Of a DNA stretch of 32,528 nucleotides, positions 9,542-17,584 are shown piece by piece (within the stretch, counting starts at the first letter, position 1; the number at the start of each line of letters is the position of its first letter). A model generated the notes under the pieces. It ran no database searches. It worked only from the letters and a program-made list of their open reading frames with translations, and was not told where the DNA came from. This DNA is from Thermobifida cellulosilytica TB100 (GTDB lineage Bacteria; Actinomycetota; Actinomycetes; Streptosporangiales; Streptosporangiaceae). Position numbers and translations under genes: made by a program. The DNA lies in NCBI RefSeq assembly GCF_001517975.1, contig NZ_KQ950180.1, positions 414,453 to 446,980 of the forward strand, in the 5' to 3' direction.

Positions 9542-10378
9542 CTAGGCCTGGCCGACCTTGAAGCGCACGAAGCGACGCACGGTCACGCCGGCCTCGTCGA
9601 CGATCTTCTGGACCGTCTTCTTGTTCTCCTTGACGAACGGCTGACCGAGCAGGGTCACGTCCTTGAGGAAGCCGTTGACCCGGCCCTCGATGATCTTGGG
9701 CAGCGCCTTCTCGGGCTTGCCCTCCTCGCGGGCGGTGGCCTCGGCGATGCGCCGCTCGTTCTCGAGGACGTCGGCGGGCACGTCGTCACGGCTGATGTAC
9801 TTCGGGGCCAGGGCGGCGATCTGCTGCGCCAGGTCCTTGGCGACCTCGGGGTTGGCCTTGTCCAGCTCGACCAGGACGCCGAGGGTCGGCGGCAGGTCGG
9901 GGTCGGACTTGTGCATGTAGCTGGCCACGTAGGCGCCCTCGACCTTGACGAAGCGCCGGACCTCCAGCTTCTCGCCGATGACCGCGCTGTTCTCCTCGAT
10001 CACCTGGGCGACGGTCTTGCCGTCGGCGTACTCGGCGGCGAGCAGCGACGGCACGTCGCTCGGGTCGGTGCGCGCCACGAACTCGGCGAGGTCCGCGGCC
10101 AACTGCTGGAACTTCTCGTTCTTGGCGACGAAGTCGGTCTCGCAGTTGAGCTCCAGCAGGACGGCGGAGGTGTCGTCGTTCTGGACGAGGGCGATCAGGC
10201 CGTTGGCCGCGGTGCGCTCGGCGCGCTTGCCGACGTCCTTGGCGCCCTTGATCCGGAGGGCCTCGATGGCCTTGTCGAAGTCACCGGCCGACTCCTCCAG
10301 GGCCTTCTTGCAGGCCATCATGCCAGCGCCGGTGATCTCGCGCAGCCTCTTCACATCGGCGGCGGTGTAGTTCGCCAT
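9542..10378 (-). CDS. tsf: Elongation factor Ts
   Basis: 278 residues. EF-Ts exchanges GDP for GTP on EF-Tu. The N-terminal UBA-like domain (about 1-50) has the typical [18 protein letters not shown], and the core holds [10 protein letters not shown] (81-90), whose TDFV residues contact EF-Tu. The ATG at 10378 starts [12 protein letters not shown]. It follows rpsB by 53 bases in the usual rpsB-tsf operon. Confidence 0.97.
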   Translation of the reverse strand: MANYTAADVKRLREITGAGMMACKKALEESAGDFDKAIEALRIKGAKDVGKRAERTAANGLIALVQNDDTSAVLLELNCETDFVAKNEKFQQLAADLAEFVARTDPSDVPSLLAAEYADGKTVAQVIEENSAVIGEKLEVRRFVKVEGAYVASYMHKSDPDLPPTLGVLVELDKANPEVAKDLAQQIAALAPKYISRDDVPADVLENERRIAEATAREEGKPEKALPKIIEGRVNGFLKDVTLLGQPFVKENKKTVQKIVDEAGVTVRRFVRFKVGQA

Positions 10379-10431
10379 AGCTTCAGTATCTCTATCCGCT
10401 AGGTATGGGTCGGAAAGGATTGCGGAGGAGC

Positions 10432-11277
10432 CTAGGCCTCCTCGGTGCTCCCGTTCTCGGCAGCCGGAGCGGCCTCCTCGGCCGGGGCCTCGGCGGTCTG
10501 GGCCTCGCCCTTGCCCTCCAGAAGCTCGCGCTCCCACTCGGCCAGCGGCTCTTCGGAGCCCTTCTCCCCGCCCGGGGCCCCGCCGGAGCGGATCATCAGA
10601 CCCTCCGCGACGGCGTCGGCGACCACCCGGGTGAGCAGGCTGACGCTGCGGATCGCGTCGTCGTTGCCCGGGATCGGGTAGTCGACCTCGTCGGGGTCGC
10701 AGTTGGTGTCGAGGATCGCCACGACCGGGATGTTGAGCTTGCGGGCCTCGCTGATCGCGATGTGCTCCTTCTTGGTGTCCACGATCCACACCGCGCTGGG
10801 CACGCGGGCCATGTCGCGGATACCGCCGAGGGTGCGCTCCAGCTTCTCCTTCTCCCGGCGCAGGCCGAGGAGCTCCTTCTTGGTGCGGCCGGAGGAGGCC
10901 ACGTCCTCGAAGTCGATCTCCTCGAGCTCCTTGAGGCGCTGAAGGCGCTTGTGCACGGTGGAGAAGTTGGTGAGCATGCCGCCCAGCCAGCGCTGGTTGA
11001 CGTAGGGCATGCCGACCCGGCGGGCCTGCTCGTAGATGGCTTCCTGGGCCTGCTTCTTGGTGCCGACGAACAGGATGGTGCCGCCGTGGGCGACCGTCTC
11101 CTTGACGAACTCGTAGGCGCGGTCGATGTAGGACAGCGACTTCTGCAGGTCGATGATGTAGATGCCGTTGCGCTCGGTGAAGATGAAGCGCTTCATCTTC
11201 GGGTTCCAGCGACGGGTCTGGTGCCCGAAGTGGACGCCGCTCTCCAGCAACTGGCGAATCGTCACGACTGTGGCCAT
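10432..11277 (-). CDS. rpsB: 30S ribosomal protein S2
   Basis: 281 residues. The core S2 fold is complete ([68 protein letters not shown]). About 45 extra acidic, Ala/Glu-rich residues at the C-terminus are typical of actinobacterial S2 and probably disordered. The ATG at 11277 follows an AAGGAGG ribosome site at ideal spacing, in keeping with high expression. Confidence 0.97.
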   Translation of the reverse strand: MATVVTIRQLLESGVHFGHQTRRWNPKMKRFIFTERNGIYIIDLQKSLSYIDRAYEFVKETVAHGGTILFVGTKKQAQEAIYEQARRVGMPYVNQRWLGGMLTNFSTVHKRLQRLKELEEIDFEDVASSGRTKKELLGLRREKEKLERTLGGIRDMARVPSAVWIVDTKKEHIAISEARKLNIPVVAILDTNCDPDEVDYPIPGNDDAIRSVSLLTRVVADAVAEGLMIRSGGAPGGEKGSEEPLAEWERELLEGKGEAQTAEAPAEEAAPAAENGSTEEA

Positions 11278-11475
11278 GACTTCGGCCCTCCTTGTGCGCG
11301 GGCGGTCGGCCCGCATCCGGTTGTTCCTGACGCCCCGACCGGGCCGCCGCGCCGCCACCAGGCGTGACGCGGACCGTGAGTCCGGTCCCTCCACTCGGAA
11401 GGCTCGGGGACGTGCGTGATGTGCGGCCCGGTACTGGGCCACCCCATGAATTCTAGCCGCCCGGCGGGTGGGCCG

Positions 11476-11500
11476 CGTTGCGGCTCTGTCCGCCGCAACG
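11476..11500. repeat. Inverted repeat in the rpsB / M23 divergent intergenic region
   Basis: A 9-bp perfect inverted repeat (CGTTGCGGC / GCCGCAACG) with a 7-base gap. It lies upstream of a TAGAAT hexamer on the minus strand (near 11452) that could be the rpsB -10. It may be an operator or simply a hairpin; no known regulator site is recognised. Confidence 0.3.
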
Positions 11501-11573
11501 TGTCCGGACCCCTCTGTCCACAGCCTGCGGATCCGCCCGGCGACGCCCCGCTGCGGGGAGCCACGCTGGCGCC

Positions 11574-12737
11574 ATGTTCCACTCGCTCCGTGTCTTTACC
11601 CTGCTGGTACTGCTGACCCTGACGGCCGTGGCCGTCCCGGGCCCCGCCGCCCGCTCCGACACCGGCCCGTGGACCTGGCCGCTGCGGGGAGCCCCCGTCG
11701 TGCTGCGGGAGTTCGCCCCGCCCGCACAGCGCTGGCTCGCCGGGCACCGCGGCGTCGACCTCGCCGCCGCCCCGGGCGACACCGTGCTGGCCGCCGGGCC
11801 GGGGCGGGTCGGGTTCGCCGGGACCGTGGGCGGCGCCCCGGTGGTGACCGTCGTGCACGGCCGGACGCACACCACCTACCTTCCGGTGACCGCCCTGGTC
11901 CGGCCCGGCGAGGAGGTCCGCGCGGGCCAGCCCGTCGGCACGCTCGCCGCCCTCCCCCTCCACTGCGCTCCGCGGCACTGCCTGCACTGGGGGCTGCGGT
12001 ACGGCCGCGACTACCTCGACCCGCTGGCGCTGCTGGGCGAGGCGGCCGTGCGCCTGCTGCCGCTGTCCGGGGACCGGTCAGGCCCGGGGGTGGGCCTGGC
12101 GGTAGACGCGGGTCAGCCGCTCGACGGAGACGTGCGTGTAGATCTGGGTGCTGGCCAGCGCGGCGTGTCCGAGGATCTCCTGGACGCTGCGCAGGTCGGC
12201 GCCGCCGTTGAGCAGGTGGGTGGCGGCGCTGTGCCGCAGCCCGTGCGGTCCGGTCCGCGCCACCGCCCCGGTGCTCTCGTGGACGTCGCGGCGGGCGGTG
12301 CGCACGCCCAGCCTGCCGCCGCGCGCTCCGAGGAACAGCGCGTCCCCGCTGGCGGGCACGGCCCAGCGGGGCCGTCCGTCGGCCAGCCAGCGGTCCACGG
12401 CGTCGAGGGCCGGGCGGCCCACGGGGACCACCCGCTCCTTGTCCCCCTTGCCGAGCACGCGCACCGTGGCGCGTTCCCGGTCCACGTCGCCCAGGTCCAG
12501 GCCGCACAGCTCGGCCACGCGGATGCCGGTGCCGTACAGGAGCTCCACCACCGCCCGGCGGCGCAGTGCGAGCGGCGACTCCCCGTCGCCTCCCGCCGCG
12601 GCGCACACCTCGGCGGCCTGGGCCTCGTCCAGCACCGCGGGGAGTGTCCGGTGCCGCCGGGGGCCGACGAGCAGCAGCCCCGGGTCGGACTCCAGCCGCC
12701 CGGTGCGGTGCAGGTAGGAGGTGAACACCCGGGCTGA
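11574..12737 (+). CDS. Secreted M23 family metallopeptidase (long 3' overlap with xerC)
   Basis: The ATG at 11574 begins a signal peptide (hydrophobic [12 protein letters not shown], cleavage near AARS). An M23/LytM-like domain follows, with [12 protein letters not shown] supplying the first zinc ligands (HxxxD) and [11 protein letters not shown] the final histidines. Such enzymes cut peptidoglycan peptides outside the cell. The recognisable domain ends near 12063 ([18 protein letters not shown]), where homologues normally stop, but no in-frame stop occurs until 12737. The extra 220 or so residues are antisense to xerC and look like a shadow frame. The real gene may therefore end near 12065-12140 with a stop lost or frame shifted. 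An M23 gene next to rpsB is usual in actinobacteria. Confidence 0.75.
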   Translation: MFHSLRVFTLLVLLTLTAVAVPGPAARSDTGPWTWPLRGAPVVLREFAPPAQRWLAGHRGVDLAAAPGDTVLAAGPGRVGFAGTVGGAPVVTVVHGRTHTTYLPVTALVRPGEEVRAGQPVGTLAALPLHCAPRHCLHWGLRYGRDYLDPLALLGEAAVRLLPLSGDRSGPGVGLAVDAGQPLDGDVRVDLGAGQRGVSEDLLDAAQVGAAVEQVGGGAVPQPVRSGPRHRPGALVDVAAGGAHAQPAAARSEEQRVPAGGHGPAGPSVGQPAVHGVEGRAAHGDHPLLVPLAEHAHRGAFPVHVAQVQAAQLGHADAGAVQELHHRPAAQCERRLPVASRRGAHLGGLGLVQHRGECPVPPGADEQQPRVGLQPPGAVQVGGEHPG

Positions 12738-12992
12738 GGCGATCCGCCGTGCCAGGGTGGCGCGGCTGGCTCCGGCCGCGTGCTGCGCGCCGAGCCAGCC
12801 GCGCAGCACCCCCAGGTCCAGGTCGGCCAGGGCGCGCCCCTCCCGCCGCAGGTGGTCCCGCAGTCCGCGCAGGTCCGCCAGGTAGGCGCGCACGGTGTGC
12901 GGCGAGCGGCCGAGTTCGGCCCGCAGGTGGCGCTCGAAGTCGGCGAGGGCGTCGGCGAAGGCGTCCTCGGAGGAGTTCCCGGTGTCGGCCAT
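12078..12992 (-). CDS. xerC: Tyrosine recombinase XerC
   Basis: 304 residues. The N-terminal SAM-like core-binding domain (about 10-100) is followed by the catalytic domain with all six active-site residues: R158 ([10 protein letters not shown]), K182 ([12 protein letters not shown]), H250 and R253 ([12 protein letters not shown]), H276 ([10 protein letters not shown]) and nucleophile Y285 ([10 protein letters not shown]). With a partner recombinase, Xer enzymes resolve chromosome dimers at dif. No integrated element or att site flanks it, and the position between dprA and rpsB is the standard actinobacterial xerC locus, so it is a housekeeping gene rather than a phage integrase. Confidence 0.93.
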   Translation of the reverse strand: MADTGNSSEDAFADALADFERHLRAELGRSPHTVRAYLADLRGLRDHLRREGRALADLDLGVLRGWLGAQHAAGASRATLARRIASARVFTSYLHRTGRLESDPGLLLVGPRRHRTLPAVLDEAQAAEVCAAAGGDGESPLALRRRAVVELLYGTGIRVAELCGLDLGDVDRERATVRVLGKGDKERVVPVGRPALDAVDRWLADGRPRWAVPASGDALFLGARGGRLGVRTARRDVHESTGAVARTGPHGLRHSAATHLLNGGADLRSVQEILGHAALASTQIYTHVSVERLTRVYRQAHPRA

Positions 12993-13017
12993 GGGTCCAG
13001 CTTCGCCGACCCCGGCC

Positions 13018-13040
13018 CGCCGGGGAACCTGTTCCCGGCG
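13018..13040 (-). terminator. Hairpin between ridA-family gene and xerC
   Basis: A 10-bp inverted repeat with a single bulged G, and GAAC-CT-GTTC at its centre, lies in the 64-base gap. It is a probable weak terminator. It could also be an operator, but the GAAC/GTTC gap of two bases does not fit the actinobacterial LexA box. Confidence 0.4.
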
Positions 13041-13056
13041 TGCCGGGTGCCGCGCG

Positions 13057-13413
13057 TCACGGCGCGGGCCGGACCGCCACCGCGTCGATCTCGACCAGGT
13101 AGCGGGAGTCCAGCAGGCCGCTGACCTCGACCAGGGTCCCCGCGGGGCGGGGGTGGTGGACCAGCCGTTCGGCCAGGACCTGGCGCAGCGCGGGAAGGTC
13201 GGCGATGTGGCGCAGGTAGTAGGTGCACTTGACGACGTGCCGCAGGTCGGCCCCGTAGGGGGCCAGTGCGCTCTCGATGTTGGCGAGGACCTGCCGTACC
13301 TGTGCGGCGGCGTCGCCCTCGGCGACGCTGCCGTCCGCGTCCTCGGGCACCTGGCCGGAGACGAAGATCAGCGGCCCTTCCGCGAGCCGGGCGGGACTGT
13401 AGTTCTTGGCCAC
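13057..13413 (-). CDS. RidA family protein (YjgF/YER057c/UK114)
   Basis: 118 residues with the chorismate-mutase-like RidA fold: YSPARLAEGPLIFVSGQVPED at the start, QVRQVLANIESALAPYGADL in the middle, and RPAGTLVEVSGLLDSRYLVEIDAVAV at the end. True RidA deaminases use an Arg close to the C-terminal end of the pocket; here RPAGTLVEV aligns with the family's R-x-A-V segment. It may remove reactive enamine/imine intermediates or belong to a related Rid subgroup. It sits between dprA and xerC and is separated from dprA by only nine bases. Confidence 0.88.
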   Translation of the reverse strand: MAKNYSPARLAEGPLIFVSGQVPEDADGSVAEGDAAAQVRQVLANIESALAPYGADLRHVVKCTYYLRHIADLPALRQVLAERLVHHPRPAGTLVEVSGLLDSRYLVEIDAVAVRPAP

Positions 13414-13422
13414 GTCGGCACT

Positions 13423-14604
13423 CTAACCCCGGGAGGTGCGGGAACCGGGGATTCGCCGCCAGCCCGCGGCGGCGCGCTCGACGTGCCCGGCCGCCGCGAG
13501 CAGGCCGAGCCGCCGCAGCGCGGCGTCGGGGGTCAGCCCGCTGGCCGCCGCGGCCACCGCCACGCCGACGCTTCCCCGCTCGGGCAGCGCCTCCAGCAGT
13601 CGGCGGGCGGTGTCGTCGAGGAGGTCGGCGCCCACCCGGACGCGCTCCTCGCCCGGCGGCTCCGCCCCCACCGGGCTGAGCTGCTCGATGACGTCGCGGG
13701 CACAGGTGACGCACACCGCCTGGTAGTCGCGGAGCAGGCGGTGGCAGCCCACCGACAGCGCCGACGTCACCGGCCCGGGCACCGCCATCAGAGTGCGTCC
13801 CAGCTCCTGGGCGTGCGCGGCGGTGTTCGCGGCCCCGCTGCGCCGCCCCGCCTCGACCACCACGGTTCCCGGGGTGAGCGCGGCGATGAGCCGGTTGCGG
13901 ACCAGGAAGGCGTGGCGGTTCGGAGCGGCACCGGGCGGGTGCTCGCTGACCAGGACCCCGTGCCCGGCGATCTCGGCGAAGAGCTGCTCGTGGCCTCTCG
14001 GGTAGTGCATGTCGACCCCGCAGGCCAGCACGGCGACCGTGGCGGCGCCGCCGGCCAGCGCGCCCCGGTGGGCCGCGCCGTCGATGCCGTAGGCGCCGCC
14101 CGACACCACGCACCAGCCGTGCTCGGCGAGCGTGTGGGACATCTCCGTGGCCACGTGCAGGCCGTAGGCGGAGGCCGCCCGGGAGCCCACCACGGACACG
14201 GCGCGCAGGCAGGCGTTGCGGAGGTCGTGGGCGCCGCGCACCCACAGCGCGTGGGGGCGGCGCTCGGCCAGCGTGTCGAGCTGGCTGGGCCATTCGGGGT
14301 CGCCGGGGACCACCAGCCGGATCCCCTGGTCTCCGGCCCGGGAGAGCACCAGGTCGGGGTCGACCTCGCGGGCGCGGGCCCGCCACCGCTCCAGTCGGCC
14401 GCGCAGGGCGGCCGCGGTCCACCCGGCGGGCGGCTCCAGCGGGGCTCCGGTGCGCAGCGCCGTCCACACCCGGGACGCGGGCCGGCTCTCCAGGAGCGCG
14501 CCCAGCACCGGATCGCCCGGTTCGACGGCGGCGCTCAGCCCTGCGCGGGCCGCGGCCTCCTCGGCGGCGGAGGGGGACGGGTCGGGCCGTTCGCCGCCGC
14601 TCAT
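13423..14604 (-). CDS. dprA: DNA-processing protein DprA
   Basis: 393 residues. DprA binds single-stranded DNA and loads RecA. After an N-terminal helical region, the Rossmann-like core (about residues 130-310) carries VSVVGSRAASAYG, VVSGGAYGIDGAAHRGAL and RNRLIAAL with VVEAGRRSGA. The C-terminal 60 or so residues form a winged-helix-like domain. The ATG at 14604 overlaps the comM stop in an ATGA, so the two are translationally coupled. The yraN-comM-dprA trio is conserved across bacteria. Confidence 0.95.
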   Translation of the reverse strand: MSGGERPDPSPSAAEEAAARAGLSAAVEPGDPVLGALLESRPASRVWTALRTGAPLEPPAGWTAAALRGRLERWRARAREVDPDLVLSRAGDQGIRLVVPGDPEWPSQLDTLAERRPHALWVRGAHDLRNACLRAVSVVGSRAASAYGLHVATEMSHTLAEHGWCVVSGGAYGIDGAAHRGALAGGAATVAVLACGVDMHYPRGHEQLFAEIAGHGVLVSEHPPGAAPNRHAFLVRNRLIAALTPGTVVVEAGRRSGAANTAAHAQELGRTLMAVPGPVTSALSVGCHRLLRDYQAVCVTCARDVIEQLSPVGAEPPGEERVRVGADLLDDTARRLLEALPERGSVGVAVAAAASGLTPDAALRRLGLLAAAGHVERAAAGWRRIPGSRTSRG

Positions 14605-16133
14605 CGCACGGCCCCCGTCCACAGCGCGAACGCGTGGCCGACGTCGTCGGGGGTGGGGGCGTCCCTGCCGCCCAGGTCGGCGACGGTCCACGCCAGGCGG
14701 AGGACGCGGTCAGCGCCGCGCGCGCTCAGCAGCCCCCGGTCCATGGCCTCGCCCAGGACGCGCAGGGCCTCGGGCGGCGGCGGGAAGCGTCGGCGCAGCT
14801 CGGCCCCTGGCACCGCGGCGTTGCAGGACCAGGGGGTGTCCTTCAGGCGGTGCGCCGCGCGTTCCCGGGCCTGGGCCACCCGGGCGGCGACGGTCGCGGA
14901 GGACTCCGCGAACGCGCGGTCGGCGAGGAGTTCGGCCCGGGAGACGGGTTGGAGCTCCACCTTGAGGTCGATCCGGTCCAGCAGCGGTCCGGAGAGGCGG
15001 CCGAGGTAGCGCCTGCGGGCGGCCGACGGACACACGCACTTGGCCCCCGACTGGCCGCAGGGGCACGGGTTGGCCGCCATGACCAGCAGGAACCGTGCCG
15101 GGAAGCGGGCGGTGGCGGCGGCGCGCGCGACCACGACCTCCCCGCTCTCCAGCGGCTGGCGCAGGCAGTCCAGCACTCCCCGGGCGAATTCGGGGGCCTC
15201 GTCCAGGAAGAGCACCCCGCGGTGGGCGAGGCTGACCGCGCCGGGCCGCAGCACCCCGCTGCCGCCGCCGATGATGGCGGTGCGGGTGGCCGTGTGGTGC
15301 GGGGCGCAGAAGGGCGGACGGGTGATGAGCGGCCCGCCGCAGGGCAGGGCGCCCGCCACCGAGTGGATGGCGGTGACCTCGATGGCCTCGTCGGTGTCGA
15401 GGCGGGGCATGATCGTGGGGAGGCGTTCGGCCAGCAGGCTCTTGCCGGTGCCGGGAGGTCCCAGGAGGAACAGGTTGTGGCCGCCCGCCGCGGCGATCTC
15501 GACCGCCCTGCGGGCCACGGGCTGGCCGAGGACGTCGGCGAGGTCGGGGCGGCCCTCGGCGTCCTCGCGGTCGTCCGCCGCGGCGGCGGCCGGTTCGGGC
15601 GCGGGCTCCGGGGCTGCGGTGCCGTTCCGGAGGCGGCTGACGAGTTCGGCGAGGGAGCCCACCGCGACCACCTCGGCCCCGCTGACGAGGCGGGCTTCCT
15701 CGGCGTTGGCCCGCGCGACGACGAACGAGCGGCGGCCGCGGACCGCCTCGGCCAGCACCATCGGCAGCACCCCGTGGATGGGGCGGGTGCGGCCGTCGAG
15801 GCTGAGTTCGGCCAGGAAGGCGGTCTCGCGGACCTCGTCGGCGGGGATGACGCCGCTGGCGGCGAGGATCGCCACGGCGATGCTGAGGTCGAACCCGCTG
15901 CCCCTCTTGGGCAGGCTGGCCGGGGACAGGCTGACGGTGATGTGGTTGTCGGGCCAGTACTCGCCGCTGTTGACGACGGCGGCCCTGATGCGGTCGCGGG
16001 CCTCGCGCAGCGCGGCGTCGGGCAGGCCGACCAGGGTGAGTCCGGATTTTCCGCGGCCGATGTGGGCCTCGACGTCGATGCCGTAGCCCTCGACCCCGAG
16101 CAGGGCGACGGAACGGGTGCGTGCCAGCGCCAC
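14601..16133 (-). CDS. comM: YifB/ComM family Mg-chelatase-like AAA+ ATPase
   Basis: 510 residues. The N-terminal ChlI-type domain (1 to about 165; VGLPDAALREARDRIRAA) precedes a 25-residue Ala/Pro linker. The AAA+ module has Walker A GPPGTGKS (225-232) and Walker B VLFLDEAPEF (about 307-316). A cysteine cluster (CPCGQSGAKCVC, about 355-370) and a C-terminal Mg-chelatase lid domain follow. ComM is a hexameric helicase that helps branch migration in natural transformation. The GTG at 16133 is two bases after the yraN stop; the frame is open upstream but lacks homology there. Confidence 0.95.
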   Translation of the reverse strand: MALARTRSVALLGVEGYGIDVEAHIGRGKSGLTLVGLPDAALREARDRIRAAVVNSGEYWPDNHITVSLSPASLPKRGSGFDLSIAVAILAASGVIPADEVRETAFLAELSLDGRTRPIHGVLPMVLAEAVRGRRSFVVARANAEEARLVSGAEVVAVGSLAELVSRLRNGTAAPEPAPEPAAAAADDREDAEGRPDLADVLGQPVARRAVEIAAAGGHNLFLLGPPGTGKSLLAERLPTIMPRLDTDEAIEVTAIHSVAGALPCGGPLITRPPFCAPHHTATRTAIIGGGSGVLRPGAVSLAHRGVLFLDEAPEFARGVLDCLRQPLESGEVVVARAAATARFPARFLLVMAANPCPCGQSGAKCVCPSAARRRYLGRLSGPLLDRIDLKVELQPVSRAELLADRAFAESSATVAARVAQARERAAHRLKDTPWSCNAAVPGAELRRRFPPPPEALRVLGEAMDRGLLSARGADRVLRLAWTVADLGGRDAPTPDDVGHAFALWTGAVR

Positions 16134-16135
16134 GG

Positions 16136-16513
16136 CTAGGCCACCCCCCGCTGGTGGCTGAGGAACCAGCGGCCGTCCGGGCGGGCCAGCAGCCCCAGGA
16201 CGTCCACCCGGATCCGCGCGGCGGGGCAGCCGTGCTCGCGCGCCCAGCGGCGTCCCAGGGCGCGCAGCCGGGCGCCGCGGGTCCCGTCCACCGCGCCGGT
16301 CGGGGCGCCGTACCGCAGCCCCGAGCGGGTCTTGACCTCGACGACGACCAGGGTCCGCCCCTGGCGTGCGACGATGTCGAGTTCGCCGTCCCGGCACCGC
16401 CAGTTGCGCTGGAGGATCCGCAGTCCTGTCCGGGCCAGGTACTCGGCGGCGGCCTCCTCGCCGAGCCGCCCCAACTCCTGCCGCCGGTTCGACGGCCGTG
16501 ACCGTGTGCGCAC
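16136..16513 (-). CDS. YraN family (UPF0102) nuclease-like protein
   Basis: 125 residues with the restriction-endonuclease-like UPF0102 core: [20 protein letters not shown], then [14 protein letters not shown] and [10 protein letters not shown], giving the E-x(n)-E-D-ExK metal-site pattern. The chosen GTG at 16513 has a GGGAGG site eight bases upstream. It begins the yraN-comM-dprA cluster, which suggests a role in DNA processing or recombination; biochemical function is poorly defined. Confidence 0.92.
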   Translation of the reverse strand: MRTRSRPSNRRQELGRLGEEAAAEYLARTGLRILQRNWRCRDGELDIVARQGRTLVVVEVKTRSGLRYGAPTGAVDGTRGARLRALGRRWAREHGCPAARIRVDVLGLLARPDGRWFLSHQRGVA

Positions 16514-16578
16514 CCGCACCACCTCCCGGATCCACGGTGGCGGACGTGCGCGGGGCGTCGGCGGGACTTCTCCCGGGC

Positions 16579-16587
16579 TGTGGACAA
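16579..16587 (-). other. Isolated DnaA-box match
   Basis: TGTGGACAA is the reverse complement of the actinobacterial DnaA-box consensus TTGTCCACA. It is single and lies upstream of yraN, so it is not an origin. It could mark DnaA regulation of the DNA-processing cluster or be chance. Confidence 0.25.
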
Positions 16588-16615
16588 CTCCGGGGCGGAC
16601 GGGAGAGGGCCGTGG

Positions 16616-16642
16616 GCGCACCGGGACCGGCTCCCGGTGCGC
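16616..16642 (-). terminator. Terminator hairpin upstream of yraN
   Basis: A perfect 11-bp stem with a 5-base loop (CCGGC) lies 22 bases past the stop of the small hypothetical gene and about 100 bases before yraN. It probably separates that gene and DUF2469 from the yraN-comM-dprA unit. Confidence 0.65.
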
Positions 16643-16664
16643 GACGGGGTTCACCGCGTTGTGT

Positions 16665-17027
16665 TCAGGGGGTTTCCGTGCCGCTCGCGGGCTGGTCGGG
16701 GCGGGTGTCGACCTCGCCGTCGGGCTTTCCGGGGACGGCGTTGGCCACGGTGGTGACCTGCCGGGGGTCCCCCGGTCCGGCACGGGTCGCCTGGATTCCG
16801 GGCGCGTCCTGCGGGGCTTCGGCGGCCGGGATTCCTGCGCCGACGGCCGATCGCGGGGAGCCGCCGCGTCGGCCGGAGTCCGTCTCCTCCACTTCGGCCC
16901 CCGAGGTCCCCAGCTCCTCGTTGCGCCGTACCGCCCGCTGTCCGGGAGGGGACTGCGGTGTGGCCGGAAGGGGCTCGCTGCGGGCCTGGTTGGTCCGGGC
17001 CGCGTCGTGTCCGGGCTGCTCTTCCAT
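16665..17027 (-). CDS. Small disordered hypothetical protein
   Basis: 120 residues rich in Pro, Glu, Gly, Ala and Arg, with no hydrophobic core, signal peptide or membrane helix; probably intrinsically disordered. Support for coding: GC-biased third positions like the neighbours, an ATG with GGGAGA five bases upstream, and a hairpin just past the stop. Against: low complexity and no family I recognise. The frame is open upstream to 17096. It occupies the gap between DUF2469 and yraN. Confidence 0.5.
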   Translation of the reverse strand: MEEQPGHDAARTNQARSEPLPATPQSPPGQRAVRRNEELGTSGAEVEETDSGRRGGSPRSAVGAGIPAAEAPQDAPGIQATRAGPGDPRQVTTVANAVPGKPDGEVDTRPDQPASGTETP

Positions 17028-17112
17028 GGTCTCTCCCGCGAGTCGTGCGGTCGCTCTCCCGACGGCCACTACCCGGGGAGGGGGAGGTGAGACCACGGAG
17101 GCCGCCCGTCCC

Positions 17113-17436
17113 TCACGAGGAGGAGTTGTGCGGCGGGATCTCCAGGTCGGCCTTGGTGATCTCCTCCACGTTGACGTCCTTGAAGGTCACCACACGGACG
17201 TTCTTGACGAACCTGGCCGGCCGGTACATGTCCCAGACCCAGGCGTCCTGCATCGTGACCTCGAAGTACATCTCGCCGTTGTCGGTGGAACGCGGCTGCA
17301 GGTCGACGTGGTTGGTGAGATAGAAGCGGCGCTCGGTCTCCACCACGTAGCTGAACAGTCCGACGACGTCCCGGTACTCGCGGTAGAGCTGCAGCTCCAT
17401 CTCGGCTTCGTACTTCTCCAGGTCCTCAGAACTCAT
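17113..17436 (-). CDS. DUF2469 family protein
   Basis: 107 residues of the strongly conserved actinobacterial DUF2469 family. It has MSSEDLEKYEAEMELQLYRE at the start, EMYFEVTMQDAWVWDMYRPA in the middle and FVKNVRVVTFKDVNVEEI near the end. Function is unknown. In related genomes it follows rnhB and precedes yraN; here rnhB is missing and lepB is the upstream neighbour. A GTG lies directly before the chosen ATG. Confidence 0.93.
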   Translation of the reverse strand: MSSEDLEKYEAEMELQLYREYRDVVGLFSYVVETERRFYLTNHVDLQPRSTDNGEMYFEVTMQDAWVWDMYRPARFVKNVRVVTFKDVNVEEITKADLEIPPHNSSS

Positions 17437-17545
17437 CACACAGCTCGCTTTCCTCGTGCCGTTCCGGTCTGCGGTGAGCCGACCTCCTTACCGGTCGTGC
17501 AGCGGGGCGCGGGTGCCCTCTCGACCCTCAGAGCAGGAAACATGC

Positions 17546-17574
17546 CCACAGCACCATAGTGGTGCACGTGTCAA
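17546..17574 (-). promoter_or_regulatory. Candidate promoter with internal palindrome for DUF2469
   Basis: On the minus strand a perfect TTGACA (17569-17574) is followed after 17 bases by a weak CTGTGG. The spacer contains GCACCA-CTA-TGGTGC, a perfect 6-bp inverted repeat that could be a repressor site. It lies about 110 bases upstream of the DUF2469 start. Confidence 0.35.
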
Positions 17575-17584
17575 CTACCCGCCA

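Noticed and set aside
11514-11522. CTGTCCACA near rpsB as a second DnaA box.
   Set aside because: It has one mismatch, is isolated, and is 5 kb from the other match; no cluster suggests an origin.
12078-12992. XerC-like recombinase as the integrase of a mobile element.
   Set aside because: The locus is the standard actinobacterial xerC position; no att repeats, tRNA gene or cargo genes were seen.
13025-13034. GAAC-CT-GTTC upstream of xerC as an SOS (LexA) box.
   Set aside because: The actinobacterial SOS box has a four-base gap; here it is two bases, and the sequence is explained as the centre of a terminator-like stem.
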